This document shows positions 54,291 through 62,436 of a stretch of 64,000 nucleotides of DNA, in pieces. The stretch lies in assembly GCA_017798125.1 (NCBI GenBank), contig CP059070.1, forward strand, positions 1,178,001-1,242,000, in the 5' to 3' direction. How positions within the stretch are numbered: position 1 is the first letter of the stretch; every line of letters starts with the position of its first letter. The position numbers were made by a program, and so were the translations under genes. The notes under the pieces are model-generated. The model worked only from the letters and a program-made list of their open reading frames with translations, had not been told where the DNA came from and did not search any database. The DNA comes from Cryomorphaceae bacterium. Lineage in GTDB: Bacteria > Bacteroidota > Bacteroidia > Flavobacteriales > ECT2AJA-044.

Positions 54291-55561
54291 TACGAAATAG
54301 AGTCACTGCCGAAATAGGGAACCAAAGCTTCCGGAATACGAATACCATCTTCCGTTTGGTTGTTTTCCAGCAATGAAGCTAAGATACGAGGTAATGCCAA
54401 TGCGCTACCATTTAGGGTATGTGCAATTTGTGGTTTGTTGTTTTCGTCTCTGTATCGAAGCTTCAAGCGACGTGCTTGGAAGGTCTCAAAATTTGAGACA
54501 GAGCTCACTTCTAGCCAACGCTCCTGTGCAGCACTCCAAACTTCAAAGTCATAGGTCAAGGCGCTTGTGAAGCCTAAGTCTCCTCCGCAAAGGCGAAGAA
54601 TCCGGTAGGGGAGTTCCAACTCCTTTAGTAAGCTTTCAACATGAGCCACCATTTCGTCCAATGCTGCGTAGCTCCGCTCGGGATGCTGCACTTGAACGAT
54701 TTCTACCTTGTCAAACTGGTGAAGGCGATTCAAGCCTCGCACGTCTTTTCCGTAGCTTCCTGCCTCTCGTCGAAAACAAGCACTGTATGCGGTCAACTTC
54801 TGAGGAAGTTGATCAGCTGCAAGAATTTCATCTCTGTAGATATTCGTAACAGGTACTTCTGCCGTAGGGATCAAGTACAAATCGTCGGTCTGCGCATGAT
54901 ACATTTGGCCTTCCTTGTCCGGCAATTGGCCTGTTCCAAAACCGCTGGCTGCATTGACGACTAATGGCGGTTGAATTTCTGTATACCCTGCACCCGTATT
55001 TCGGCTCAGGAAGAACTGAACCAGCGCACGTTGAAGCTTTGCTCCTGCTCCCTTGTATACAGGAAAACCCGCTCCCGTGATTTTTACGCCCAATTCGAAG
55101 TCAATCAAATCGTATTTGTCCGCCAATTCCCAGTGAGGTTGAGCTTGGTCGCCTAATTCGGGTTTCTCACCTCCACCGCGAACCACCTCATTGTCTGCAT
55201 CGCTATTCCCGGCCGGAACCAATTCATTAGGAACATTAGGTACTTGGGCCAATAGGTCGAAGAGCACCCCGTCCACGGCAGCCATTTGGTCTTGTAGAGC
55301 TTTAGAGCGATCCTTGAGTTCGGCAGTTTCCGCTTTTTTGGCTTCTGCTTCCTCTCGTTTCCCTTCCTTAAATAGACCACCGATCTCTTTTGAAATTCGG
55401 TTCATGGCCGCAAGCGTCTCGTCAAGTTCTGTTTGCGTTTGACGACGCTCGTCGTCTTTGGCGATGATCTCATCCAAGATTTCGGGTTGGGCAAAATTGC
55501 GCTTGGCCAATCCAGCCAAAACGACTTCTTTTTCTTCGCGAATTCGGGCTACATGTAACAT
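54290..55561 (-). CDS. serS: Seryl-tRNA synthetase
   Basis: 423 residues: an N-terminal tRNA-binding coiled coil (residues about 1-105) and a class II catalytic core with GFGTGQLPDKEGQMYH, motif 2 YSACFRREAGSYGKDVRGLNRLHQFDKVE over residues 260-289, and motif 3 NGSALALPRILASLLENNQTEDG over residues 387-409. First gene of a seven-gene overlapping operon. Its promoter element lies in the tail of the rpmA terminator, only 4 nt before the ATG. Confidence 0.96.
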   Translation of the reverse strand: MLHVARIREEKEVVLAGLAKRNFAQPEILDEIIAKDDERRQTQTELDETLAAMNRISKEIGGLFKEGKREEAEAKKAETAELKDRSKALQDQMAAVDGVLFDLLAQVPNVPNELVPAGNSDADNEVVRGGGEKPELGDQAQPHWELADKYDLIDFELGVKITGAGFPVYKGAGAKLQRALVQFFLSRNTGAGYTEIQPPLVVNAASGFGTGQLPDKEGQMYHAQTDDLYLIPTAEVPVTNIYRDEILAADQLPQKLTAYSACFRREAGSYGKDVRGLNRLHQFDKVEIVQVQHPERSYAALDEMVAHVESLLKELELPYRILRLCGGDLGFTSALTYDFEVWSAAQERWLEVSSVSNFETFQARRLKLRYRDENNKPQIAHTLNGSALALPRILASLLENNQTEDGIRIPEALVPYFGSDSIS

Positions 55562-55565
55562 GCCT

Positions 55566-55573
55566 CAAAGATA
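55566..55573 (-). promoter_or_regulatory. -7 element of the serS operon
   Basis: TATCTTTG on the minus strand, a perfect match, overlapping the T tract of the rpmA terminator and ending 4 nt before the serS ATG. Confidence 0.65.
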
Positions 55574-55605
55574 AAAAAGGCCGACATCCATGAGGAGTCG
55601 GCCTT
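55571..55605 (-). terminator. Terminator of rplU-rpmA
   Basis: The 9-bp stem aaggccgac/gtcggcctt has an 11-nt loop and a T-rich tail when read on the minus strand. Confidence 0.85.
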
Positions 55606-55629
55606 GTGAAAAAATATGCGTTCTACGTA

Positions 55630-55896
55630 TTAGTTCGCCTCCTCAGCTGGGATAACGCTAACGTAGGATTTGTCTCCTTTACGACGCTGGAATGCCACTT
55701 TACCATCGGTAAGAGCAAACAAGGTGTGGTCTTTACCCATACCTACGTTCTCACCTGGATAGTGCTGCGTTCCGCGTTGACGTACAATAATATTACCAGC
55801 GATGGCATCCTGACCACCGAAGATTTTGACCCCAAGTCGTTTACTTTCCGACTCGCGGCCGTTCTTAGAACTACCTACTCCTTTCTTATGTGCCAT
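55630..55896 (-). CDS. rpmA: 50S ribosomal protein L27 (bL27)
   Basis: 88 residues, starting [22 protein letters not shown], with [29 protein letters not shown] over residues 35-64. The N-terminal tail reaching the peptidyl-transferase centre is present and needs no proteolytic removal. Pairs with rplU 19 bp upstream. Confidence 0.97.
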   Translation of the reverse strand: MAHKKGVGSSKNGRESESKRLGVKIFGGQDAIAGNIIVRQRGTQHYPGENVGMGKDHTLFALTDGKVAFQRRKGDKSYVSVIPAEEAN

Positions 55897-55915
55897 GACA
55901 AAGAGTTTTTACGGA

Positions 55916-56311
55916 TTATTCAGCGGCTGCTTCTGTAGCTGCCTCTTCCGTTTTGGGTTCAACTTCTTTTTTCGGTGCCGCTTTTTTCTTCGCTGGAGCT
56001 TTGGCGGTAATGCCAGAAATTTCCAATGAAGTCAAATACTGACGGTGACCGTTTTTCTTACGGTAACCTTTGCGACGCTTCTTTTTGAAGACGATCACTT
56101 TGTCGCCTTTCAAGTGCTCGAGCACTTTAGCCGTTACTTTGGCTCCTTTTATAGCGGGGGCGCCAACAGTTACTTTACCCTTGTCTTCGATCAACAATAC
56201 ATTGTCGAAAGTGACCTTGTCGCCTTCTTTGGCTTCCAAGCGGTTAACGTAAATCTGCTGATCTTTCTCAACCTTGAATTGATGCCCTGCTATCTCTACA
56301 ACTGCGTACAT
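55916..56311 (-). CDS. rplU: 50S ribosomal protein L21 (bL21) with acidic/Lys-Ala tail
   Basis: 131 residues. The core of about 102 residues is standard (MYAVVEIAGHQFKVEKDQQIYVNRL, KVIVFKKKRRKGYRKKNGHRQ). A C-terminal extension of about 28 residues of Lys/Ala/Pro then Glu/Ala (KAPAKKKAAPKKEVEP...) is unlike the short E. coli protein, though low-complexity tails occur in Bacteroidetes. First gene of the rplU-rpmA operon. Confidence 0.96.
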   Translation of the reverse strand: MYAVVEIAGHQFKVEKDQQIYVNRLEAKEGDKVTFDNVLLIEDKGKVTVGAPAIKGAKVTAKVLEHLKGDKVIVFKKKRRKGYRKKNGHRQYLTSLEISGITAKAPAKKKAAPKKEVEPKTEEAATEAAAE

Positions 56312-56346
56312 CGCTATGAATTAACTGGTTAAACGAAAAATCATTT

Positions 56347-56358
56347 CCCGATTTCGGG
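56347..56358. promoter_or_regulatory. Short palindrome in the rplU leader
   Basis: CCCGA-TT-TCGGG is a perfect dyad starting about 5 nt after the rplU -7 element, so it would form a hairpin at the very 5' end of the mRNA. A regulatory role is inference. Confidence 0.35.
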
Positions 56359-56362
56359 ACGG

Positions 56363-56370
56363 CAAAGATA
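56363..56370 (-). promoter_or_regulatory. -7 element of rplU-rpmA
   Basis: TATCTTTG on the minus strand, a perfect match, 51 nt before the rplU ATG. The remaining 200 bp up to the M16 gene hold only its weak promoter candidate (TTTG at 56491, TATATTG at 56511). Confidence 0.65.
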
Positions 56371-56569
56371 AGAAAGAATTCCTTTTTAACACTGGAATCC
56401 AGGGTATAAGTTGGATTGTATTCGACTTATTGACCAATGTTGCAGACAAAAGGATTCTAAATCGGAGGGAAAACCGCGCCAGTGCACGACTTTGGTACGT
56501 TCACAATCCTTATATTGCGAATCCTTTGTAAAGACAGTTAATCTGCTCAAATCAAATCTTATCCATTTT

Positions 56570-57904
56570 ATGAAACAGAAACTCCTATTGCTGCTGGGTC
56601 TGGTCGTTATGACAACACCTGCAATGGCTCAGCGCGAGATTGAGTTCGAGGAATTCGATCTCGACAACGGATTACACGTGATCCTTCACGAGGATCATTC
56701 TACACCTATCGTGGCCGTAACGGTTTTGTATCACGTAGGTTCGAAAAACGAAGTGGAAGGCCGAACCGGTTTTGCCCACTTCTTTGAACACCTCTTGTTC
56801 GAAGGTTCAGAGAATATCGCTCGCGGAGAATATTCTGAAATTGTCCAGGCCAACGGCGGTGTACTTAATGCAAATACCACCCAGGATCGTACGTTTTATT
56901 ACGAAATCCTACCTTCCAATCAATTGGAATTGGGCTTGTGGTTGGAAAGTGAGCGTATGCTTCACGCCAACATTGATCAAGAAGGGGTGGATACGCAACG
57001 CGAGGTCGTTAAAGAAGAAAAGCGTCAGCGTATCGATAACCAACCCTACGCCAGCTTCTCAGCAGAAATGTTTGAGCGCGCGTTTACGGAGCACCCGTAC
57101 AACTGGACGCCCATTGGCTCATTGGATGATTTAAATGCGGCCAAGTTGGACGAGTTCATGGATTTTTATGACGTATTCTACGTTCCCAACAACGCTACAC
57201 TTTCCATTGCTGGGGATATTGATCCAGATCAAGCTAAGGAGTGGATCAACAAGTACTTTGCTACAATCCCTGCAGGAACCCAGGAGATTCCTCGTCCAAA
57301 TATTCAAGAACCACCATTGGGTGGCGAGATCGTGGACACCGTGTACGACAATATTCAAATTCCAGCTGTATTTATGGGCTACCGCATGCCTGGTGAAACC
57401 AGCGCGGACGCTTATGCTATGAGCATGCTGACCAATGTGTTGACTGGTGGAGAAAGTGCCCGTCTGCCCAAACGTCTGGTGGATGAAGAAGAAAAAGCTC
57501 TTCAGGTGTTTGCTTTCCCATACACTTTGGAAGATGAGGGAATTTTCATCGTTCTGGGATTGCCGCAGATTGGCAAGTCTTTGGACACCTTGGCCATGGG
57601 CTTGGACGAAGAGATCGAAAAAGTGAAAAGCGAGTTGATTTCAGAGCGCGAACTTGAGAAAGTACGCAACCAGGTTCGTTCACAGTTCATTCAGAGCAAC
57701 TCAAGCATGTCGGGTATCGCCGAAAGTTTGGCCAACTATCACGTGTACTACGGGGATGCGAACTTGATCAACAACGAGATTGATCGATACATGAATGTTA
57801 CCCGCGAGGATATCCAACGCGTGGCTCAACAGTATTTGAATACGGACAATCGGGTGAAATTGATCTACCTGCCTAAAGATCAAGAACAAGCATCAGCTGA
57901 ATAA
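56570..57904 (+). CDS. M16-family zinc metallopeptidase (active subunit)
   Basis: 444 residues from the ATG at 56570, which gives a signal peptide (KLLLLLGLVVMTTPAMAQ); the frame is open for 53 codons upstream, but that stretch is promoter and leader. The inverted zinc motif HFFEH (GFAHFFEHLLFEGSEN) and the downstream Glu block (EGVDTQREVVKEEKRQR) indicate an active insulinase/pitrilysin half. It pairs with the next gene 7 bp on, as in two-subunit M16B (PqqL/processing-peptidase-like) systems. A periplasmic role in peptide degradation is inferred. Confidence 0.9.
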   Translation: MKQKLLLLLGLVVMTTPAMAQREIEFEEFDLDNGLHVILHEDHSTPIVAVTVLYHVGSKNEVEGRTGFAHFFEHLLFEGSENIARGEYSEIVQANGGVLNANTTQDRTFYYEILPSNQLELGLWLESERMLHANIDQEGVDTQREVVKEEKRQRIDNQPYASFSAEMFERAFTEHPYNWTPIGSLDDLNAAKLDEFMDFYDVFYVPNNATLSIAGDIDPDQAKEWINKYFATIPAGTQEIPRPNIQEPPLGGEIVDTVYDNIQIPAVFMGYRMPGETSADAYAMSMLTNVLTGGESARLPKRLVDEEEKALQVFAFPYTLEDEGIFIVLGLPQIGKSLDTLAMGLDEEIEKVKSELISERELEKVRNQVRSQFIQSNSSMSGIAESLANYHVYYGDANLINNEIDRYMNVTREDIQRVAQQYLNTDNRVKLIYLPKDQEQASAE

Positions 57905-57911
57905 GAAAATC

Positions 57912-59981
57912 ATGAAAAAGCTAAGTATTCTATTCGTTGCGCTGATCGCTGCGATTGGCCTCGAAGCACAAGAATTAGATCGATCTATTCGTCCGACGGC
58001 TCAGCCGGCACCTGAATTGAACATAGGTGAGTACGAAGTCATTGAAATGAAGAACGGACTGAAGGTATTTGTCGTTCAAAACGACCGTTTACCTCGGGTT
58101 ACCTTCCGTTTGGTTTTGGACCGAGATCCAATTCTCGAAGGAGACAAGTCCGGATATGTGGGTATGGCCGGGTCCATGATGGACCGTGGAACAACCACGC
58201 GCACAAAAGCTGAGATCGATGAAGAAATCGATTTTCTCGGTGCTTCTTTGAGCACCTCTTCAACAGGTGTTTTCGGGAATTGTCTTTCTGCTCAAACAGA
58301 GGAGTTCTTTGAAATCTATGCGGATGTCTTGTTGAACCCAAGTTTTCCCGAAGAGGAATTTGAGAAGCTCAAAAAGGAGAATTTAGACGGATTGGAATTC
58401 GCTAAGGACAATCCGGACGCCATCAGTGCTCAGGTATGGAACCGCCTAATGTACGGTGCTCAGCACCCTTACGGTGATATCGAGCGCAAAGAAACCGTTG
58501 AGGCCATCACTTTAGAGGATTGCAAGGAGTATTATGATACCTACTACCGTCCGAATATTGCTTATTTGGCGATCGTAGGAGACATCTCTAAAGGAAAGGC
58601 TAAGAAATTGGTGAAGAAATACCTGAGCGATTGGGAAGCGGCAGACGTACCTACGTTTGAATACATCTCGCCATCCAATCCTGCAGAAATGAAGCTAGCC
58701 GTGGTAAACCGCGACGAAAGCGTTCAGTCCATTGTCCAGATTGGAAACTTGATTGATCTAGAGCCAGGTCATCCAGACATCGTAAAGGTGTCCTTGATGA
58801 ACCAAGTACTTGGTGGTGGATCACAAGGTCGCTTGTACAAGAATATTCGTGAAGACAAAGGATATACTTATGGTGCCTACTCTTCCTACAGTACCGATGA
58901 ATTGGTGGGTGAGTTTAGCGCGAGTGCCAGTGTTCGTAATGAAGTTACGGACAGCGCATTGGCTCAGTTCTTTTACGAATTGAACCGTATTCGCACGGAG
59001 CCCGTAGACGAGGCTGATCTTCAGAAAGCAAAGAACTATAAGAACGGAACCTTTGCCCTGAGTTTAGAGAATCCCAATACAGTGGCGAATTTCGCGCTGA
59101 ATACAGCACGTTACGGACTTCCTGAGGATTACTATGCAACCTATTTGCAGCGTATGTCTGCGGTAACGGTAGAGGACGTTCAGGCCATGGCTCAGGAGCA
59201 CATCAAGCCCGAAAATGCAACTGTACTTATTGTGGGTAAGGGCGATGAAATTATGGGCGGCTTGTCTGCGATGGGAACCATTGAGTGGTTTGATATCTAC
59301 GGAGAGCCTACTACAGAGCCTAGCATCCCAATTCCGGCAGGTGTTACTGCGGAGACAGTAATCGAAGACTACTTGGCGGCCATCGGTGGACGCGAGAAGC
59401 TTTCTGAAATTACTGAGGCGGAAATCAAGATGGAAATCTCAATGCAAGGCATGCGTCTTCAAATGGATCAGAAATACTCTGAGCCGGATAAAATGGCGCA
59501 AGATATGTCCATGGGATCCATGGCGATCTTCAGCATGCGCTTGAACGGAGATGAAGCGAAAATGACCCAGCAAGGTCAGGATATCCCAATGGGCGAGGAG
59601 GAAATTGCAGACCTCAAACGAGATGCTTTGATCTTCCCAGAATTGCACTACGAGGAGATGGGTGTTCAAGCAGAGCTCTCGGCCATCAAGCGCGTGAACG
59701 GTGCAGCGGCCTATGAAATGGTGCTTACCATGCCGAATGGGGATGAAAAACGCGAGTACTACGATGTTGAGTCAGGATACAAAGTGCGTTCTTCTGTAGA
59801 GGCTGAAGGTCCAGAAGGTCCTATCGTTCAGTCAACGGACTACGCCGATTATCAAGACTTTGATGGTGTGATGTACCCGGGTAAAGTGAGCATTCCATTG
59901 GGCCCGCAAAAACTTGATGCGTTCACGAAAGAAGTCAACTTTGCTCCAAAATTCGAATCAGGAGCCTTTGATGTGAAGTAA
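57912..59981 (+). CDS. M16-family protein, non-catalytic partner with extra C-terminal domain
   Basis: 689 residues. A signal peptide (LSILFVALIAAIGLEAQ) is followed by two M16 domains (residues about 40-450). The zinc motif HxxEH is missing: the matching place reads GMAGSMMDRGT. A C-terminal domain of about 200 residues (from AETVIEDYLAAIGGREKL) looks like the LolA/outer-membrane-lipoprotein-sorting fold (EMVLTMPNGDEKREYYDVESGYKVRS over residues 600-627). It probably forms a heterodimer with the preceding active subunit; the added domain may bind lipidated or hydrophobic substrate (inference). A terminator follows. Confidence 0.9.
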   Translation: MKKLSILFVALIAAIGLEAQELDRSIRPTAQPAPELNIGEYEVIEMKNGLKVFVVQNDRLPRVTFRLVLDRDPILEGDKSGYVGMAGSMMDRGTTTRTKAEIDEEIDFLGASLSTSSTGVFGNCLSAQTEEFFEIYADVLLNPSFPEEEFEKLKKENLDGLEFAKDNPDAISAQVWNRLMYGAQHPYGDIERKETVEAITLEDCKEYYDTYYRPNIAYLAIVGDISKGKAKKLVKKYLSDWEAADVPTFEYISPSNPAEMKLAVVNRDESVQSIVQIGNLIDLEPGHPDIVKVSLMNQVLGGGSQGRLYKNIREDKGYTYGAYSSYSTDELVGEFSASASVRNEVTDSALAQFFYELNRIRTEPVDEADLQKAKNYKNGTFALSLENPNTVANFALNTARYGLPEDYYATYLQRMSAVTVEDVQAMAQEHIKPENATVLIVGKGDEIMGGLSAMGTIEWFDIYGEPTTEPSIPIPAGVTAETVIEDYLAAIGGREKLSEITEAEIKMEISMQGMRLQMDQKYSEPDKMAQDMSMGSMAIFSMRLNGDEAKMTQQGQDIPMGEEEIADLKRDALIFPELHYEEMGVQAELSAIKRVNGAAAYEMVLTMPNGDEKREYYDVESGYKVRSSVEAEGPEGPIVQSTDYADYQDFDGVMYPGKVSIPLGPQKLDAFTKEVNFAPKFESGAFDVK

Positions 59982-60012
59982 TTTAATAAGCGCCTTAGGC
60001 GTAAGAATTGCG

Positions 60013-60041
60013 AAAGGCCTTCCTCACGGGAGGCCTTTTTT
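60013..60041 (+). terminator. Terminator after the M16 pair
   Basis: The 8-bp stem aaaggcct/aggccttt has a 10-nt loop and a T tail. The rest of the 190-bp gap shows no gene. A degenerate GCGCC-TTA-GGCGT hairpin lies at 59990-60002. Confidence 0.8.
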
Positions 60042-60172
60042 GCGTTTAATGCAAAAATGAAAAGGCGGGCGTGGAATTCCGTAGGGCTTTTGAGCTCGGA
60101 GTTCGGAGGTTTGGTGTATGGATCAGCCCGACGCGGTTGGCGATAAATGTATATCTTACCCTTCATTAGGTT

Positions 60173-61087
60173 ATGGAGCAATTAGACGGAATTCAACTCA
60201 ATTTTAGCGAAGGCAACATGCTGTTCATGAACATCTGTTTGGCCTTCATCATGTTCGGAGTATCACTAGAGATCAAACTCGATCACTTCAAGCAAGTAGT
60301 GAACCACCCTCAGGCCCTCTTTACGGGAATCTTTAGTCAATTCATCTTTTTGCCCGTAGCGACGCTGGGACTGGTTTGGATTCTTCGGCCGATGCCGAGT
60401 CTGGCCCTGGGTATGTTTCTGTTGGCCGCCGTTCCGGGCGGAAACATCAGCAATTTTATGTCTCATTTGGCCAGAGGGAACACGGCTCTGAGCGTGAGTC
60501 TTACCGCCTTCTCGAGCGCGTTCAGTATTCTGATGACGCCTTTGAATTTTGCATTTTGGGCGGCACTATATCCACCGACCCACGATATTCTGAAGACCAT
60601 TGCCTTAGATCCCGTTGAAGTATTCAAAATCATCGCATTGCTCTTGATCATTCCATTGGTGTTGGGGATTGGATTTGCCAACCAGTTTCCAAAGATTACG
60701 GAAGCCATTGTCAAGCCCATCAAGAATTTGAGCATGTTGATTTTTATTGGGTTTGTCGTCTTTGCCTTTAGGGCGAACTACAACATCTTTTTACAAGTGA
60801 TTCAGTACGTGGTCATCCTTGTGTTGGTTCACCATACGGTAGCTTTGACCGGAGGATATCAAATTGCCAAGTTGATGAAACTCGATGTGCCGACACGCCG
60901 GAGCATCGCTATTGAAACAAGTATTCAAAATTCGGGATTGGGACTCATCCTAATCTTCAATTTCTTCGACGGATTAGGGGGGATGGCCATCCTTGCAGCG
61001 TGGTGGAGTATTTGGCACATTGTAGTCGGCCTTTCCATTTCGTATTTTTGGAGCCGACACGCGCCGTCGCCGGCGATTCCAAGTTAG
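60173..61087 (+). CDS. Bile acid:sodium symporter family (BASS) transporter
   Basis: 304 residues with nine to ten membrane helices. Family marks: the N-terminal MFGVSLEIKLDHFK, AAVPGGNISNFMSHLARGNTALSVSLTAFSSAFSI over residues 85-119, and the sodium-site block AIETSIQNSGLGLIL. A sodium-coupled organic-anion transporter; the substrate in bacteria is variable (bile acids, pantoate, 2-keto acids). It is followed 2 bp later by the acyltransferase gene. Confidence 0.9.
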   Translation: MEQLDGIQLNFSEGNMLFMNICLAFIMFGVSLEIKLDHFKQVVNHPQALFTGIFSQFIFLPVATLGLVWILRPMPSLALGMFLLAAVPGGNISNFMSHLARGNTALSVSLTAFSSAFSILMTPLNFAFWAALYPPTHDILKTIALDPVEVFKIIALLLIIPLVLGIGFANQFPKITEAIVKPIKNLSMLIFIGFVVFAFRANYNIFLQVIQYVVILVLVHHTVALTGGYQIAKLMKLDVPTRRSIAIETSIQNSGLGLILIFNFFDGLGGMAILAAWWSIWHIVVGLSISYFWSRHAPSPAIPS

Positions 61088-61089
61088 GT

Positions 61090-62436
61090 ATGGCAAAACA
61101 CAGAAAGAGTAACATTTACCGACTTCTTCATTTTTGGATAGGGTCGGGTCTGAGAACTTTTTGGAAAATAGAGGTCAACGGACGGGAGAACCTTCCGTGG
61201 GGCAAGCCTTTTATTGTGATGCCCAATCACGAAAATGCCCTAATAGACGCCGTTATTGTCATTACGCATATGCCCGATCAACCGTACTCGATTGCTCGGG
61301 CTGGCGCTTTTCAGAACCCCGTTGTTGCTCGAATGCTCAAGCACATTCGAATGTTTCCCATTTACCGCCCTCAAGACGGTATCGAGAACATGTCGAAGAA
61401 CGAGCAAATCATGCAGGACATCGTGGATTGCATGAAGGAAGGTCAGCGAATCTTGATCTATCCGGAAGGAGATCAGAATATGTCGCGCCGTTTACGCCCA
61501 CTCAAGAAGGGAACATTCCGGATGGCCATGATGGCCTTGAATCAAATGGACGGAGATCTAGATCTACAAATGGTTCCGACGGGACTGACCTACGAATCGC
61601 ACGCCAAAATGGGCCGCCATTGTGTTGTCAATTTCGGAAAGCCGGTGAATGTCAGGGAGATCTGGGAAGCCAACGAGCGTCACGATGCCAAGACAATCAA
61701 GGAACTCTTGCCGGTGATTTCGGATCGGATGAGGGAATTGATGATGAATATCCCGTCGGCTGAATTCAATACGACCATCGAACACCTTCGCGAAATGTAT
61801 GTCACAAGTGCGTTGAAAGATGCTGGGATTAAGACAAAAAGGTATACCGATCGCTTACGGTATGATCAGGAGTTTGCCAACACCTTTGCGGAACAGGAAG
61901 ATGCTCGAAAGAAGGAGTTCACGGCCTTGAAGGAGAAGATTCAAGACTTTGAGCATAGAATGCGTGACCTTAAGTTGCGTCAAGGCCTGTTTGCTCGAAA
62001 GAACTGGCCCATGCACGAACTGCTCGGTGAAGGACTGCTGTACCTGTTGAGCTTTCCCTTATTTCTCTTGGGATTCGCGATCAATATCCTTCCATACAAA
62101 CTCGGTCAGCGATTCACCTACAAGATCTTTAAGTCGAAGAATTTTGAGGGAACTGGACTCTTTTTCCTCGGCCTAGTGACCCACACGCTCTGGTGGTCCA
62201 TTTGGGCTTTGCTGATTGGATTGAGCAGTACCTGGTGGTTCGGACTATACTTTTATTTCTTTGCTTACGCGCAAGGCTATTTCGCCTTTGTATATGCCGG
62301 AAGAATTCGGAAATGGGCGGCCAAGTGGCGGTTCCGTGCAAAATATGCGCGACATCGAAAACACATGCAAGGCCTATACGAGACCCGTCAAGAGATTATT
62401 CAGACGGCGAAGACGATTTGGACCCCTTCGGTTTAA
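61090..62436 (+). CDS. 1-acylglycerol-3-phosphate acyltransferase-like membrane protein
   Basis: 448 residues from MAKHRKSNIY; the frame extends 90 bp upstream inside the BASS gene, but the ATG at 61090, 2 bp after its stop, fits best. LPLAT motifs: PNHENALIDAVIV (catalytic His-Asp) and LIYPEGDQNMSRRLRPLKKGTFRMA over residues 119-144 (EG box). A coiled-coil-like linker (about 260-320) leads to a C-terminal hydrophobic region of several helices (LLYLLSFPLFLLGFAINILPYKL over residues 317-340, TLWWSIWALLIGLSSTWWFGLYFYFF). It acylates a glycerophosphate-type lipid. Its 3' end overlaps the convergent EamA gene by 41 bp. Confidence 0.88.
   Translation: MAKHRKSNIYRLLHFWIGSGLRTFWKIEVNGRENLPWGKPFIVMPNHENALIDAVIVITHMPDQPYSIARAGAFQNPVVARMLKHIRMFPIYRPQDGIENMSKNEQIMQDIVDCMKEGQRILIYPEGDQNMSRRLRPLKKGTFRMAMMALNQMDGDLDLQMVPTGLTYESHAKMGRHCVVNFGKPVNVREIWEANERHDAKTIKELLPVISDRMRELMMNIPSAEFNTTIEHLREMYVTSALKDAGIKTKRYTDRLRYDQEFANTFAEQEDARKKEFTALKEKIQDFEHRMRDLKLRQGLFARKNWPMHELLGEGLLYLLSFPLFLLGFAINILPYKLGQRFTYKIFKSKNFEGTGLFFLGLVTHTLWWSIWALLIGLSSTWWFGLYFYFFAYAQGYFAFVYAGRIRKWAAKWRFRAKYARHRKHMQGLYETRQEIIQTAKTIWTPSV

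Noticed and set aside
56347-56358. Known L21 leader RNA
   Set aside because: Only a 5-bp hairpin is visible; it does not show the larger structure of the described Firmicutes leader.
56411-56570. N-terminal extension of the M16 peptidase
   Set aside because: The 53 upstream codons contain the probable promoter; the ATG at 56570 directly starts a signal peptide.
15955-60090. Further CCGTAGG/CCGCAGG sites (e.g. 15955, 38097, 42323, 44035, 51331, 54865, 60080)
   Set aside because: Their flanks do not pair beyond two or three bases and they lack ATC; treated as chance.
61000-61090. N-terminal extension of the acyltransferase into the BASS gene
   Set aside because: The extension is out of frame with a well-conserved transporter C-terminus; the ATG 2 bp after its stop is the natural start.
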